DNA of 64,000 bases, from IMG/VR virus record IMGVR_UViG_3300044846_002555, positions 78,860 to 142,859 of that record; one strand, given 5' to 3'. The stretch is from a virus. A program made the position numbers and the translations under genes. How positions within the stretch are numbered: the stretch's first letter is position 1; each line of letters opens with the position of its first letter. The notes below the pieces were generated by a model that saw only the letters and a program-made list of their open reading frames with translations, was not told the origin of the DNA and ran no database searches. Positions 43,766 through 52,395 of the stretch are shown in pieces.

Positions 43766-45130
43766 ATGAGTGGTAAAATAATTTTAACGAATAAAGATTT
43801 ACATCAGATTGTAAAACAAATCAAAGAACAAGTTGAGGGTGATTATTATAAGATATCGCCTGAAGAATATATACAATTAATGTCTTTAGGTAGTTATCAC
43901 GGAAAAGCGATAACTAAAATGAGAAAGTTTCAAGGTAAACCATTATGGATAACCGGGGACTTAAATCTATCTAGTACTCCAACAGATAGTTTAGGTAATG
44001 TCGGTTATGTTGATGGAAGTTTAAATATCTCATATACTAAAGTGTCTAGCATAGAAGGAACTAATGTTAAAGGGTGGGTTGCTGATTCTAATTCACCTCG
44101 TGAAAGAATTAGAGAGAAACAAGAACTCAATGCTAAATTAGCTCAACAGGATATACTTCGTGATAATAATGAATGGGATTTTAAAAATGGTGATGAGACC
44201 GGAGAAAAGGCTCAAGCGTTATTTGAAAATTTAATTAATAATGGTGAGATTGACCTGTTATCCGACGAGGACAAAGAAAAATTAACAATTTTGAGACGTA
44301 AACTTCAAGATTTGGAACAAGAGTATGAGGGGCTTGATGATAATGATGATAGAGCATATGAAGTTCAAGAAGCTATTGATGAAACTCAATCGGAAATTGA
44401 TGAGTTAGAAGAAAATGATGCGGATGTTTATATGATGTATCCACAACCAAGATATACTCATTATGGGTTAACACAATTTGAGGTTTTAATACCTGGTTTC
44501 AAAAATAATGAATATACTGTTGGAACTGAAGAAGAGATGGATGATGCGGCATTACAATATGCTAAAAATTATGTTGATGATGTGGGGGCGGATGGATTTA
44601 ATGAATCATTTATTGAAGATTATTTAGATGTTGATGCTATTGTTAATATGGCTGAAGAGGATTATGATTATCAAGTTAGAGATTATCCTGATAGTTATTT
44701 CAGTGATAGTGATTATGAGTTGACCTATGAACAAGAACAAAGAATAGAACAACTTGAATCTCAAATAGAAGATTTAGAACAACAAAAACTTGAATTGGAT
44801 TCAGATGACGAAAATTATTATGACTACGAAGAGGATTTAGATAATCAAATTGAAGCTCTTCAAGAAGAGTTAGATAGTATTGAAGTTGATACCGAACCAA
44901 CTGAAGAAATGATTGAGAATAAAGTTAATGAATTAGTCAGAGACGTAAGAAGAGACCCGTTAGATTATCTTAAAAACTATGGTTTAGATATTAAAGAATA
45001 TATTGATGAAGATGCTTTAGCTCAAGGGTTAGTTGATTCTGATGGTTGGGGTGTTATGAATAGTTATGACGGTCAATACGATAGTGAAGAAGTTAATGGT
45101 GTGACATATTATATAATGAGAACTAACTAA
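43766..45130 (+). CDS. Acidic protein with IILT-type N-terminus and LRR-like segment
   Basis: A 454-residue, strongly acidic protein. M-S-G-K-I-I-L-T-N-K-D-L-H-Q-I-V resembles the tag of 55062 (V-I-L-T-E-K-Q-L-E-K-L-I) but has Asn where the others have the final Glu. Residues about 55-100 (G-K-P-L-W-I-T-G-D-L-N-L-S, then V-D-G-S-L-N-I-S) look like short leucine-rich or beta-solenoid turns. Two long coiled coils follow. I use the ATG at 43766 because an upstream in-frame TTG would lie on the -7 element. Function unknown. Confidence 0.55.
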   Translation: MSGKIILTNKDLHQIVKQIKEQVEGDYYKISPEEYIQLMSLGSYHGKAITKMRKFQGKPLWITGDLNLSSTPTDSLGNVGYVDGSLNISYTKVSSIEGTNVKGWVADSNSPRERIREKQELNAKLAQQDILRDNNEWDFKNGDETGEKAQALFENLINNGEIDLLSDEDKEKLTILRRKLQDLEQEYEGLDDNDDRAYEVQEAIDETQSEIDELEENDADVYMMYPQPRYTHYGLTQFEVLIPGFKNNEYTVGTEEEMDDAALQYAKNYVDDVGADGFNESFIEDYLDVDAIVNMAEEDYDYQVRDYPDSYFSDSDYELTYEQEQRIEQLESQIEDLEQQKLELDSDDENYYDYEEDLDNQIEALQEELDSIEVDTEPTEEMIENKVNELVRDVRRDPLDYLKNYGLDIKEYIDEDALAQGLVDSDGWGVMNSYDGQYDSEEVNGVTYYIMRTN

Positions 45131-45178
45131 AACTATTCCTTTTTCCAATCTTTTCCCGTATATTTTAAATAATAGAAT

Positions 45179-45946
45179 ATGGAAATGAAACAGAAAAATA
45201 AGAATAGATTCATAATGGACACCGATTGGTTATTTGACGGTATTTTAGATGCCGAACAAAAACAATATGTGTTATTAGATTACTTCCAAAAGATGAACAA
45301 ACATCTTGAAAGAATGGAAGTATACCCAATGTTCATAGAACTTTCATTACATTTGGGAAATATACAAACATTACTTACTCAAAATAAAATCTTATACGTA
45401 GATAGAAAATTAACATCCAATGACGATGAACTAGTGTTATCCGATTTGAAGGTTAAAGACATCCCCATTTTAGATGATGAGGAAGTAATTGAATATCATA
45501 AAATATTGAAAAATAGTCAACCACAACTACACGACTATTTTAATTTTGCAAAATCAATATGGAGTATTGTTTATGACTCTATAGAGGTTGTTGTGAAAAA
45601 AAACAAAAACAATCTACAAAGTAAATCCGGATTCTTTTATTACAAGCAACCCGATAATTTATACATTTGGCAATACACTACAAGAAAAGTGTATAAGACC
45701 AAAGGACAAACAAAAACCTCTCTAAAATTAATTTTTAAAGGACAACAGGATAGTTTGACAATCCCGGAAATTATCTCTACATTTTCTAAAACCTATGAAA
45801 AAAACAATGAAGTTGATTATCCAATTTTTGAAGTATTTTGTAGTGATGTGTTTCCATTAGAACAAACATTGGTACCAATTTTTAAAAGAAAAATATTATC
45901 ATATATTAATCAAAGCGTTAAAATAACAAGAAAATTATTATCATAA
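45179..45946 (+). CDS. Hypothetical protein
   Basis: A 255-residue protein with N-terminal R-F-I-M-D-T-D-W-L-F-D-G and a helical middle. I have the impression of similar proteins in other Bacteroidetes phages but know no function. It starts an operon of overlapping small genes (45946, 46115, 46333). Confidence 0.55.
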   Translation: MEMKQKNKNRFIMDTDWLFDGILDAEQKQYVLLDYFQKMNKHLERMEVYPMFIELSLHLGNIQTLLTQNKILYVDRKLTSNDDELVLSDLKVKDIPILDDEEVIEYHKILKNSQPQLHDYFNFAKSIWSIVYDSIEVVVKKNKNNLQSKSGFFYYKQPDNLYIWQYTTRKVYKTKGQTKTSLKLIFKGQQDSLTIPEIISTFSKTYEKNNEVDYPIFEVFCSDVFPLEQTLVPIFKRKILSYINQSVKITRKLLS

Positions 45947-46128
45947 TGGACAAAAGACAGATTAAATCGTTAATGGATAAGTTAAGACAACCAATCCATA
46001 TTAATTATATCTCCAAATACATCCTTAAAAAAGATATAGATGAGACAAAACAACAATTAGATATTTTAATATCTGAAGGTTATATTAAAGAAAGTAAATT
46101 AAGTCAAGGATATTATGTGGCTGTCTAA
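45946..46128 (+). CDS. Small winged-helix-like protein
   Basis: A 60-residue protein with helix-turn-helix-like spacing (Y-I-S-K-Y-I-L-K-K ... L-D-I-L-I-S-E-G-Y-I-K-E-S) ending in a strand Q-G-Y-Y-V-A-V. This is the pattern of a minimal winged helix. It could be a transcriptional regulator; this is a weak structural guess. It starts on the last base of 45179. Confidence 0.5.
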   Translation: MDKRQIKSLMDKLRQPIHINYISKYILKKDIDETKQQLDILISEGYIKESKLSQGYYVAV

Positions 46129-46336
46129 AAAAACATATAACATTGGTTATCGTTGTAGTCAGACCGTGATTAAGTTTTTTAAGTACTCAATTTTATATAG
46201 TACGTCACCGTCCGGATGGTCTATAAGGTTTAATAATGGGATTGGTGTTAATGTTACAACAAAACCTTTATTCTCGGTTAGAAATGGCTATAAAAAAAGC
46301 ATTAAATTAGGAAAATATTATATAGTAAAATTATGA
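46115..46336 (+). CDS. Small hypothetical protein
   Basis: A 73-residue basic, beta-rich protein containing L-F-S-V-R-N-G-Y-K-K. It overlaps its neighbours by 14 and 4 nt, which supports translation in this frame. Unrecognised. Confidence 0.5.
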   Translation: MWLSKKTYNIGYRCSQTVIKFFKYSILYSTSPSGWSIRFNNGIGVNVTTKPLFSVRNGYKKSIKLGKYYIVKL

Positions 46337-46569
46337 GTGAAAACAAAGAAATGGTAAACCACCCGGAACATTACGGTGGTCAGGACAATCCATATGAGGT
46401 TGTAAAAGTTTGTGAAGCTTGGGGTCTTGATAAAGACGCTTATATCTTCAATGTTGTGAAATATGTTGCAAGAGCAGGTAAGAAAGACACGGATAAAGAA
46501 CTTCAGGATATGAAGAAAGCGTTGTGGTATTTGAATCGTAAAATTGAACGTCTTGAGAGTAACAGTTGA
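46333..46569 (+). CDS. DUF3310 phage protein
   Basis: A 78-residue protein matching the DUF3310 family: V-N-H-P-E-H-Y, then A-W-G-L-D-K-D-A-Y-I-F-N-V-V-K-Y-V-A-R-A-G-K, then A-L-W-Y-L-N-R. The family is widespread in tailed phages and is sometimes labelled nucleotide kinase without firm proof. Starts with an ATGA overlap on 46115. Confidence 0.85.
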   Translation: MSENKEMVNHPEHYGGQDNPYEVVKVCEAWGLDKDAYIFNVVKYVARAGKKDTDKELQDMKKALWYLNRKIERLESNS

Positions 46570-46855
46570 TATTGATGAATACGCGGAAGGCGCGGTTCTA
46601 TTGGATGGATTAGAAAGTGCAATCGTTGGGATTGTAGAGGACTTTGGTTCTCCGGGAAGAAAGATGTTATATTCAAAACAAAGAATATTAGACATTCTAC
46701 AAGAGAGAGACCTAATGACCATGGGTGAGGCTGAAGAGTTTTACGACTATAATATATTAGGATTACACGCTAGTGACCAAAACGCAGTGTTTTTAGATTT
46801 AGAAATAACACCAATAAAAAAAGAAGATGGTTGGGAATACCAATTAAAAGAATAA
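46544..46855 (+). CDS. Conserved phage hypothetical protein, TTG start
   Basis: A 103-residue protein overlapping DUF3310 by 26 nt, with TTG at 46544 or 46553 as the only reasonable starts. A-V-L-L-D-G-L-E-S-A-I-V-G and L-Q-E-R-D-L-M-T-M-G-E-A-E-E-F-Y-D-Y-N match, in my memory, a small protein common in tailed phages and of unknown function. Confidence 0.6.
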   Translation: MNVLRVTVDIDEYAEGAVLLDGLESAIVGIVEDFGSPGRKMLYSKQRILDILQERDLMTMGEAEEFYDYNILGLHASDQNAVFLDLEITPIKKEDGWEYQLKE

Positions 46856-46856
46856 T

Positions 46857-47429
46857 ATGGCAAATGTAATGACAACATATGTTAAGATTGTTAATCTTAA
46901 CGAAGAAACGTTTTTAAAATTTATTGATTTATTTAAAACTGAAAATGACAATAGTTCTTATGTAGAATTAGTAAATCATTTTAATAAATTATTTGATGAG
47001 AAATTTAGTGAACCGGATAATGTTATGAACCGAGAATGGATGGAACAAAACATTGGTTCAAAGTGGATTACCGTTGAATTTGGCGATGATGGATATACAC
47101 CTGAAGTTGATGTGATAATCGAAAGTGCTTGGAGTGTTCCTACGGAATATATTCAAAAAGTGGTTGAGGTTTTAAATCGGATGAATAAAGATATTGTCGC
47201 TTATGGTACATACGAAGATGAAGGATTCTCACCTATCGGAGCGTTTGTTTACGGATATGATTATGATGATATTGAAGATTACGATGAAGAAGTTGATTTT
47301 GATGAAATGATGAATGACGACGAGTATCATGAAAAAACATATGATGAACTATATTCATTAAGAGATAGTTTATATAATTCATATCTTGAAGCAAAAAAAG
47401 AAAGAGAAGAAGATGATAGAAACGGGTAA
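46857..47429 (+). CDS. Hypothetical acidic protein
   Basis: A 190-residue protein, 1 nt after 46544. A ferredoxin-like alpha/beta N-terminus (TTYVKIVNLNEETFLKFI) is followed by a very acidic segment (DYDDIEDYDEEVDFDE). It overlaps the methylase by 17 nt. Unknown function. Confidence 0.55.
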   Translation: MANVMTTYVKIVNLNEETFLKFIDLFKTENDNSSYVELVNHFNKLFDEKFSEPDNVMNREWMEQNIGSKWITVEFGDDGYTPEVDVIIESAWSVPTEYIQKVVEVLNRMNKDIVAYGTYEDEGFSPIGAFVYGYDYDDIEDYDEEVDFDEMMNDDEYHEKTYDELYSLRDSLYNSYLEAKKEREEDDRNG

Positions 47430-48276
47430 AATTATTAATGGGGATTGTATTGAGGTAATGAAAACTTTTCCGGAAGGTTCAATTGATTTATTGGTAACCT
47501 CACCGCCATATAACGTAAATATTGCTTATGATGTTCATAAGGATGATTTATCAATGGATGAGTATTATGAATGGACGAAAAACTGGTTGAGAGAAGCGTT
47601 ACGAGTATTAAAAGATGATGGTAGAATTGCTGTTAATGTTCCAAATGAATTGAATGTTCAAGAAAGAGGTGGTAGAATTTTATTCGTTGCTGAGTTTTGG
47701 ATGATGATGAAAGAAGTTGGGTTTAAGTTTAGTGGGTTAGTTGACCTTACAGAAAATAGTCCACACAGAGTTAGACAAACGGCTTGGGGTTCTTGGATGA
47801 GTGCGTCGGCACCTTATGTGTACAATCCAAAAGAATGTGTGATTATTGCTTATAAGAAAAGTAGTAAGAAATTAACTAAAGGAATATCACAATGGTTGGG
47901 AACACCAACTGAAGTTACTAATGAAGATGGTAAAGTTAGAACCAAGATGGTTTATCAGGACGAAGACAAGAAAGAGTTTATGAATTTGGTGTTTGGACGA
48001 TGGGAATATTTTGCGGATACTAGGTCATTAACAAAGGCTACATTCTCAATGGATATTCCTGCAAAGGCGATTAAGATATTGTCATATAAGAACGACATTG
48101 TTCTTGACCCATTTATGGGTAGCGGAACTTCAGCGTTCGCTGCGGAATTATTGGACCGAAGATGGTTGGGAATCGAGTTATCACCGGCTTATACGGAAAT
48201 TGCGAGAAAAAGAGTCCAAGCATTAATTGATGAACGGAAACAAATGAAATTAGAATTAAAAGAAGAGGAGGTTTAA
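47413..48276 (+). CDS. DNA methyltransferase, beta-type motif order
   Basis: A 287-residue site-specific DNA methyltransferase. Motif IV T-S-P-P-Y-N comes first (29-34), and motif I D-P-F-M-G-S-G-T is near the C-terminus, followed by G-I-E-L-S-P-A-Y. This permuted order is that of beta-class N4-cytosine/N6-adenine enzymes. T-S-P-P-Y is compatible with either product. I chose the ATG at 47413 (MIETGKIINGDC); the upstream in-frame TTG would add nine lysine-rich residues. It probably protects phage DNA and is the third methyltransferase in the window. A terminator hairpin overlaps its end. Confidence 0.85.
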   Translation: MIETGKIINGDCIEVMKTFPEGSIDLLVTSPPYNVNIAYDVHKDDLSMDEYYEWTKNWLREALRVLKDDGRIAVNVPNELNVQERGGRILFVAEFWMMMKEVGFKFSGLVDLTENSPHRVRQTAWGSWMSASAPYVYNPKECVIIAYKKSSKKLTKGISQWLGTPTEVTNEDGKVRTKMVYQDEDKKEFMNLVFGRWEYFADTRSLTKATFSMDIPAKAIKILSYKNDIVLDPFMGSGTSAFAAELLDRRWLGIELSPAYTEIARKRVQALIDERKQMKLELKEEEV

Positions 48277-48288
48277 TCCTCTTTTTTT
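48261..48288. terminator. Terminator between convergent genes
   Basis: AGAGGA (48264-48269) / TCCTCT (48277-48282), extended by A-T pairs, followed by T7. The two convergent stops overlap inside the hairpin. Confidence 0.75.
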
Positions 48289-48896
48289 ATGTCATAATAG
48301 AATGAATTAGTGTCTTCACTAACCCATCGGTCTGATTGATTTTCAACTGATGGAAGGTCAGTATCAACTTTAAATTGTTTTAAATTGTCAGGTAATTTTT
48401 TTGTTACCCAATTACTATCTTTCCAAAAGATTCTATTGTTTGGTTGACATAAAAGATATCCATCATCACCACTAAATATGTGACCACATTTATAATCGGA
48501 TGGTTCATCACTATATGGGTTATTAAACCAATCTACAGTAAACATATATGTTCCCCACACTTTAGTTCCGTCTCTCAATACTATTTCTGCTCTATGATAA
48601 GCTAAAAAGTCATATTCAGTTATTGTAACATTTTCTGAAAAACAATCCCAAAGTTGTTTATAGTTAAACGGAATGTCGTTGGTAGGTTCTTTTGTATATA
48701 TTTCAGAGATTGGGACTCGACTTCTAACCATACCGTCATCGGTCATTACATGAAAAGTTAAAATAACTCCTGATACTGATTGAATACCAAAACAATATAT
48801 GTTAAGGAAAAAATTTTTATCTTCTTCATTTTTGGTAAAATGGTATTTTCTTACTAACGCTTTAAAGCTCGGGATGTTTGAATTTAATGTACTCAT
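48273..48896 (-). CDS. Hypothetical protein
   Basis: A 207-residue protein with many Trp/Tyr and Asp residues (TVDWFNNPYSDEPSDY near residue 124), probably a beta-rich fold. No recognised motif. Convergent with the methylase. Confidence 0.5.
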   Translation of the reverse strand: MSTLNSNIPSFKALVRKYHFTKNEEDKNFFLNIYCFGIQSVSGVILTFHVMTDDGMVRSRVPISEIYTKEPTNDIPFNYKQLWDCFSENVTITEYDFLAYHRAEIVLRDGTKVWGTYMFTVDWFNNPYSDEPSDYKCGHIFSGDDGYLLCQPNNRIFWKDSNWVTKKLPDNLKQFKVDTDLPSVENQSDRWVSEDTNSFYYDIKKED

Positions 48897-48951
48897 ATTA
48901 CAAAAATAATTGAAGTTAATACAAAGAGAAGTGTTTAAATCTTTTGTGTTA

Positions 48952-48959
48952 TATTTATA
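48952..48959 (+). promoter_or_regulatory. TATTTATA element (candidate late promoter) for 48974
   Basis: Perfect TATTTATA 14 nt before the ATG at 48974, with an overlapping inverted copy TATAAATA at 48960-48967. Confidence 0.55.
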
Positions 48960-48973
48960 TATAAATATTTATT

Positions 48974-49327
48974 ATGGCAAAAAGATTTATAATTACTGAA
49001 GAAGAAAAAGGCGATATCCTTTCTAAATATGGTTTAGTTAGTGAGCAAATGAACCAACAAAAGGCGGTTGATACTCAAATGGAAAAAATTAAACCTGAAA
49101 CTGGTGGTAAATATTGTTTTGGTGACCCAAAACGACTTCAATCGGCTTATGGTTATAATGTTAAATTATATAAAGTTAAATCAGGTGATACGTTAAGTGA
49201 TATCGCTTCAAAACATCCTGGTGTTACTGACGTTGATGACCTTATTAGAATCAATAAAGGTTGTTCGGTAAGTAAAGGGTTGAAAAGTGGTGATGTAATT
49301 GCGATTGTGATGATGCCTTCAATGTAA
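48974..49327 (+). CDS. Tagged LysM protein
   Basis: A 117-residue protein. The N-terminal M-A-K-R-F-I-I-T-E ends in I-x-E, and residues 8-25 carry the motif E-E-E-K-G-D-I-L-S-K-Y-G-L-V-S-E-Q shared with 29815. A single LysM domain covers about 60-113 (L-Y-K-V-K-S-G-D-T-L-S-D-I-A, I-R-I-N-K-G, G-L-K-S-G-D-V-I), which binds the glycan of peptidoglycan. No signal peptide. A virion protein that touches the cell wall during entry is the natural reading (inference). It precedes the DHH gene by 1 nt. Confidence 0.75.
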   Translation: MAKRFIITEEEKGDILSKYGLVSEQMNQQKAVDTQMEKIKPETGGKYCFGDPKRLQSAYGYNVKLYKVKSGDTLSDIASKHPGVTDVDDLIRINKGCSVSKGLKSGDVIAIVMMPSM

Positions 49328-49328
49328 T

Positions 49329-50732
49329 ATGAAAAAACTTATAAAAGAAAGTGGGATAAGAGATATTAATGCTCTTGCAAAACGATACCCCAAAGCGGAA
49401 ATATATTTTCACCAAGATTTAGATGGGGTGACTACGGCTATTGCTATGAGAGAATATCTTGAAAACAATGGTATTAAAGTAGTGGGTGCTCACGTCATTC
49501 AATATGGTGATAAAGAATTTGCAGTAAAGAAGAATGATGCTAAAGGTGATGTGATGCCGGTCTTGGTTGACTTTGCTCACGGAAAACCAATGTTTGTTAT
49601 TCATACTGACCACCACGATAGACAAGCTGGTGCGGAAGACACAAAATCAACTTCTTTTAGACAATCTCGTTCCAATGTTGAAACCATCTCACAGGTTGTT
49701 TCACCAAAGGAATTATTTCCATCTTCAGATATTTTATTGATATCAACTGTGGATTCTGCAAATTATGCGGTAAACAATATTACGGTTGACCAAGTTATTT
49801 CTTATTTATTTAAATTAGATAAGGATAAATCATTGGAGAAAAATAAAATGTTAATGGGTTTAGTTGTTAACAAATTATTATTGGCGTTTAAAAACAAGCC
49901 AGGGTTTTTAGAAACATTGGTTATGGAATGTTCACCATCATTATTGAATATCTTAAACACCATTAAAAGAATAATGGTTGAAAAAGGTTATGCAAAACCG
50001 GAGGAACTTGAAAAGAACAAAGAGGATTACGTTAAGTCAATGCAGACCAACCCAAATGTTAAAGTAATGGATAACGTTATTGTTCAATATGGTGGTGGGT
50101 CAATGTTTAAACCGGGTTCTTATGATAGATATACGCCATTTAAAAACAATCCTGAAGCTGATTTTATTGTGATTGCTTGGCCGTTAGGGTTAGTTCAAGC
50201 GTCTTGTAATCCATTCAAAGGCGAGAGACAATTAAAAGGTGTGAATTTAGGTGAGATTGCTCAAGAAGTATTATCTAAATGGGAGGACCAATTAAAACAA
50301 AGAGAGATACCATTGTCAACTATTAAATGGGTTTCTGAATCTTCAAAAGATTTTAATCAGGAATCGACAGGGTTTACATTTAAAGATTTTGTTGCTTTAT
50401 ATGGTAAAGAATATAAGACAATGGAAGATGGTAGAGAAAAATTATATCACATTGGTGAAATGATGGAAATGCCTTTTTCTGAATTACCTGAAGAACATAG
50501 AAAAATGTTGGATGACATTAAAGTTAATGCTTGGGATTTCATTCAATCAAATAGTGGTGGACACAAATGTATCACAAACATATCAGGTTTAAACTTTATG
50601 GGTAGAAGTACTAGACCACCAAAAGGTAGTACTAGATATAATGAAGCCGAAGATTCACCTTCAGTTAAGTTTACCAAAATGATTCAGAATGAGTTTGTGA
50701 AAGTATTACAGGAAAAGATAAATCAATCGTAA
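49329..50732 (+). CDS. DHH-family phosphoesterase (RecJ/NrnA-like)
   Basis: A 467-residue protein. Motif I is H-Q-D-L-D-G (28-33), motif III has T-D-H-H-D (93-97), then S-T-V-D-S-A-N gives the fourth acidic site. A C-terminal DHHA1-type G-G-H occurs in N-S-G-G-H-K near residue 416. These residues support a Mn-dependent nuclease acting on ssDNA or short oligonucleotides. M-K-K-L-I-K-E could be the same N-terminal tag as in its neighbours. It is co-transcribed with the LysM protein from a TATTTATA element, an odd place for a replication enzyme and suggestive of virion packaging. Confidence 0.8.
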   Translation: MKKLIKESGIRDINALAKRYPKAEIYFHQDLDGVTTAIAMREYLENNGIKVVGAHVIQYGDKEFAVKKNDAKGDVMPVLVDFAHGKPMFVIHTDHHDRQAGAEDTKSTSFRQSRSNVETISQVVSPKELFPSSDILLISTVDSANYAVNNITVDQVISYLFKLDKDKSLEKNKMLMGLVVNKLLLAFKNKPGFLETLVMECSPSLLNILNTIKRIMVEKGYAKPEELEKNKEDYVKSMQTNPNVKVMDNVIVQYGGGSMFKPGSYDRYTPFKNNPEADFIVIAWPLGLVQASCNPFKGERQLKGVNLGEIAQEVLSKWEDQLKQREIPLSTIKWVSESSKDFNQESTGFTFKDFVALYGKEYKTMEDGREKLYHIGEMMEMPFSELPEEHRKMLDDIKVNAWDFIQSNSGGHKCITNISGLNFMGRSTRPPKGSTRYNEAEDSPSVKFTKMIQNEFVKVLQEKINQS

Positions 50733-51070
50733 TGAACGATTGTATCACCGGATTTAATACCTAACTTTTTGCAAGTTCCACCTTGGACTTCAAGTATCAT
50801 ATCACCTTCACCACAATAATTTTCACAATCCTTTGTTTTACAAGGGGGACAGTTGTGGTGAATTTTTGTTATAACATCATCTTCAATAAAGATTATATCC
50901 AAATTTACTAAACAATTTTTCATCCAAAAGCAGTGTTGACCTTCAGACATAATAAATAACATACCATTAAAGGTATCGTCAAATTTTTTGTTCATCATCC
51001 CTTCACTAGTGTCTTTGGATGACATAACAGTTTTGACTTTAAATTTATTTTTGTTTATAGTTAAATTCAT
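50723..51070 (-). CDS. DUF192 family protein
   Basis: A 115-residue protein with the DUF192 core: F-W-M-K-N-C, L-D-I-I-F-I, a loop C-P-P-C ... C-E-N-Y-C, then I-L-E-V-Q-G-G-T and S-G-D-T-I. The family is of unknown biochemical function. Usually it is exported in bacteria, but here there is no signal peptide. The extra cysteine pairs (C-P-P-C, D-C-E-N-Y-C) could bind metal. The ATG at 51070 is preferred over the in-frame TTG at 51088. Ends overlap the DHH gene by 10 bp. Confidence 0.8.
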   Translation of the reverse strand: MNLTINKNKFKVKTVMSSKDTSEGMMNKKFDDTFNGMLFIMSEGQHCFWMKNCLVNLDIIFIEDDVITKIHHNCPPCKTKDCENYCGEGDMILEVQGGTCKKLGIKSGDTIVHYD

Positions 51071-51075
51071 ATACT

Positions 51076-51083
51076 TATAAATA
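51076..51083. promoter_or_regulatory. TATTTATA/TATAAATA element between divergent genes
   Basis: TATTTATA in the sense of the DUF192 gene (5 nt before its ATG) and TATAAATA in the sense of the Nudix gene (16 nt before its ATG). Confidence 0.45.
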
Positions 51084-51099
51084 CGCAAAAAAATATAAA

Positions 51100-51525
51100 A
51101 TGAAAGAAGTAAAAAGATATTCCGGTGTAATTGTTAAATGTGGTGACGAAGTGTTACTATGTAAAAGAAATGCTACTGATTCTTTACCGGGTCAATGGAG
51201 TATACCTTGTGGACACTTGGAAAAAGGCGAGCATCCAATGAATGGTGTTAAGAGAGAATTTGAAGAGGAAACAAATTATACTTTAGATAATAAATTAAAA
51301 TTAGTTGGATTTGTAAAAAGATACAATCGTGATGGCTCAGAGGTGAAAGGGTTGATGTATGTGTTTATGATGGAAACCGATGAAAAAATAAATCCGGATT
51401 TAGAAAACGCTAAAGATGGTGAAGAACACACAGAATGTGGGTATTTTGACCTTGAAAACCTACCATTTGATAAAAAAGATGACCAATTATGTAAATTAAT
51501 TACGAGAATCTTAAAAAAAGATTGA
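51100..51525 (+). CDS. Nudix hydrolase
   Basis: A 141-residue Nudix enzyme. The Nudix box reads G-H-L-E-K-G-E-H-P-M-N-G-V-K-R-E-F-E-E-E, matching G-x5-E-x7-R-E-U-x-E-E. It follows L-C-K-R-N-A-T-D-S-L-P-G-Q-W-S-I-P, typical of MutT/ADP-ribose-type members. The substrate (oxidised dNTP, NADH, ADP-ribose or RNA cap) cannot be told from sequence. Followed by an intergenic region of 162 bp with a terminator and a new promoter. Confidence 0.88.
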   Translation: MKEVKRYSGVIVKCGDEVLLCKRNATDSLPGQWSIPCGHLEKGEHPMNGVKREFEEETNYTLDNKLKLVGFVKRYNRDGSEVKGLMYVFMMETDEKINPDLENAKDGEEHTECGYFDLENLPFDKKDDQLCKLITRILKKD

Positions 51526-51598
51526 TTTTTGTAATTTTATAATGTATTTATTAATTCATTACGCCAACAACCCCCTTTCTTATTGGTTGGACACATTG

Positions 51599-51636
51599 AA
51601 ACCTCAACAGAGTAAATTTTGTTGAGGTTTTTTTTG
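51599..51636 (+). terminator. Intrinsic terminator whose T tract provides the next -33 TTG
   Basis: AAACCTCAAC (51599-51608) / GTTGAGGTTT (51621-51630), 12-nt loop, T tract ending in TTG at 51634-51636. Confidence 0.85.
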
Positions 51637-51663
51637 TTTATAACAAAAATAGTATTATCTTTG
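51634..51663 (+). promoter_or_regulatory. Bacteroidetes-type promoter for 51688
   Basis: TTG at 51634-51636, 19 nt, TATCTTTG at 51656-51663, with the flank AGTATTATCTTTGT identical to those at 53836 and 57591. Confidence 0.85.
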
Positions 51664-51687
51664 TCGGGAATTTAATTATTAAATAAG

Positions 51688-51879
51688 ATGATAACAAGAC
51701 AAGATGTTTTAGAAATTGCTGTAATGATAGGGGTTGACCCTACTGAAATTGAAATTGATGAGGTTTTATCTCAATATCCGACAGCTCAAGATGACGATTT
51801 AAGTGCGACTTGGGACTTAGTTGTTGAGAATTTATTATGGAGTGTTGTTAGTGAAAGTGACGGAAGAGTTGAATTATAA
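51688..51879 (+). CDS. Small acidic hypothetical protein
   Basis: A 63-residue acidic protein (PTEIEIDEVLSQYP near residue 17), first gene after the promoter at 51634. No known motif. Confidence 0.55.
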   Translation: MITRQDVLEIAVMIGVDPTEIEIDEVLSQYPTAQDDDLSATWDLVVENLLWSVVSESDGRVEL

Positions 51880-51890
51880 AAAATATTATT

Positions 51891-52394
51891 ATGATAGTAT
51901 TAGGAATTATTTTAGGTTTTATCTTGTTAATATTGGCAATGATAGGTGTTGGGGGTTCTATCCAAGACAAAAATAGAAAGAAAAGATGTCAATCTTGGAA
52001 AGTTGGTGACAAATTAGCTTTGTGTAGAGGTAAATATAATGACATTTTAGAACACAGAAAAAAAGAATATGCTATTCTTAAAGGGTGGGATTTAGAAAAC
52101 CTTTATATTGATTGTGGGGATGATATGGTTTATCAGGTTAATTGGTCTGTAATGAATTTCAACAAATCCTCAATTTGGAGAAAAAATTATGAAAACGCTA
52201 AAAAAGTTATGGGTTGTGACCCGGCTTTTAGTGGTGGTGTTGGAGATAGTAATCCTATTGGTAGAATCTATGATGGTAAACCAATTGATACTATGAATGA
52301 GATTGAGTGTGAGGTATATTTGAAAAAAGCTTTGGGTGAAGAAGATTACGACACTGCTGAGTTGATTAAAAAAAGAATGGAAAAATTTAGATAA
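51891..52394 (+). CDS. Membrane-anchored protein with UVR-like C-terminus
   Basis: A 167-residue protein with an N-terminal membrane segment (2-22). Its C-terminal helix pair Y-L-K-K-A-L-G-E-E-D-Y-D-T-A-E-L-I-K-K-R has the pattern of the UVR motif of UvrB/UvrC, which mediates protein contacts. The middle domain is unrecognised. It lies 1 nt before the nucleotidyltransferase gene. Confidence 0.55.
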   Translation: MIVLGIILGFILLILAMIGVGGSIQDKNRKKRCQSWKVGDKLALCRGKYNDILEHRKKEYAILKGWDLENLYIDCGDDMVYQVNWSVMNFNKSSIWRKNYENAKKVMGCDPAFSGGVGDSNPIGRIYDGKPIDTMNEIECEVYLKKALGEEDYDTAELIKKRMEKFR

Positions 52395-52395
52395 G

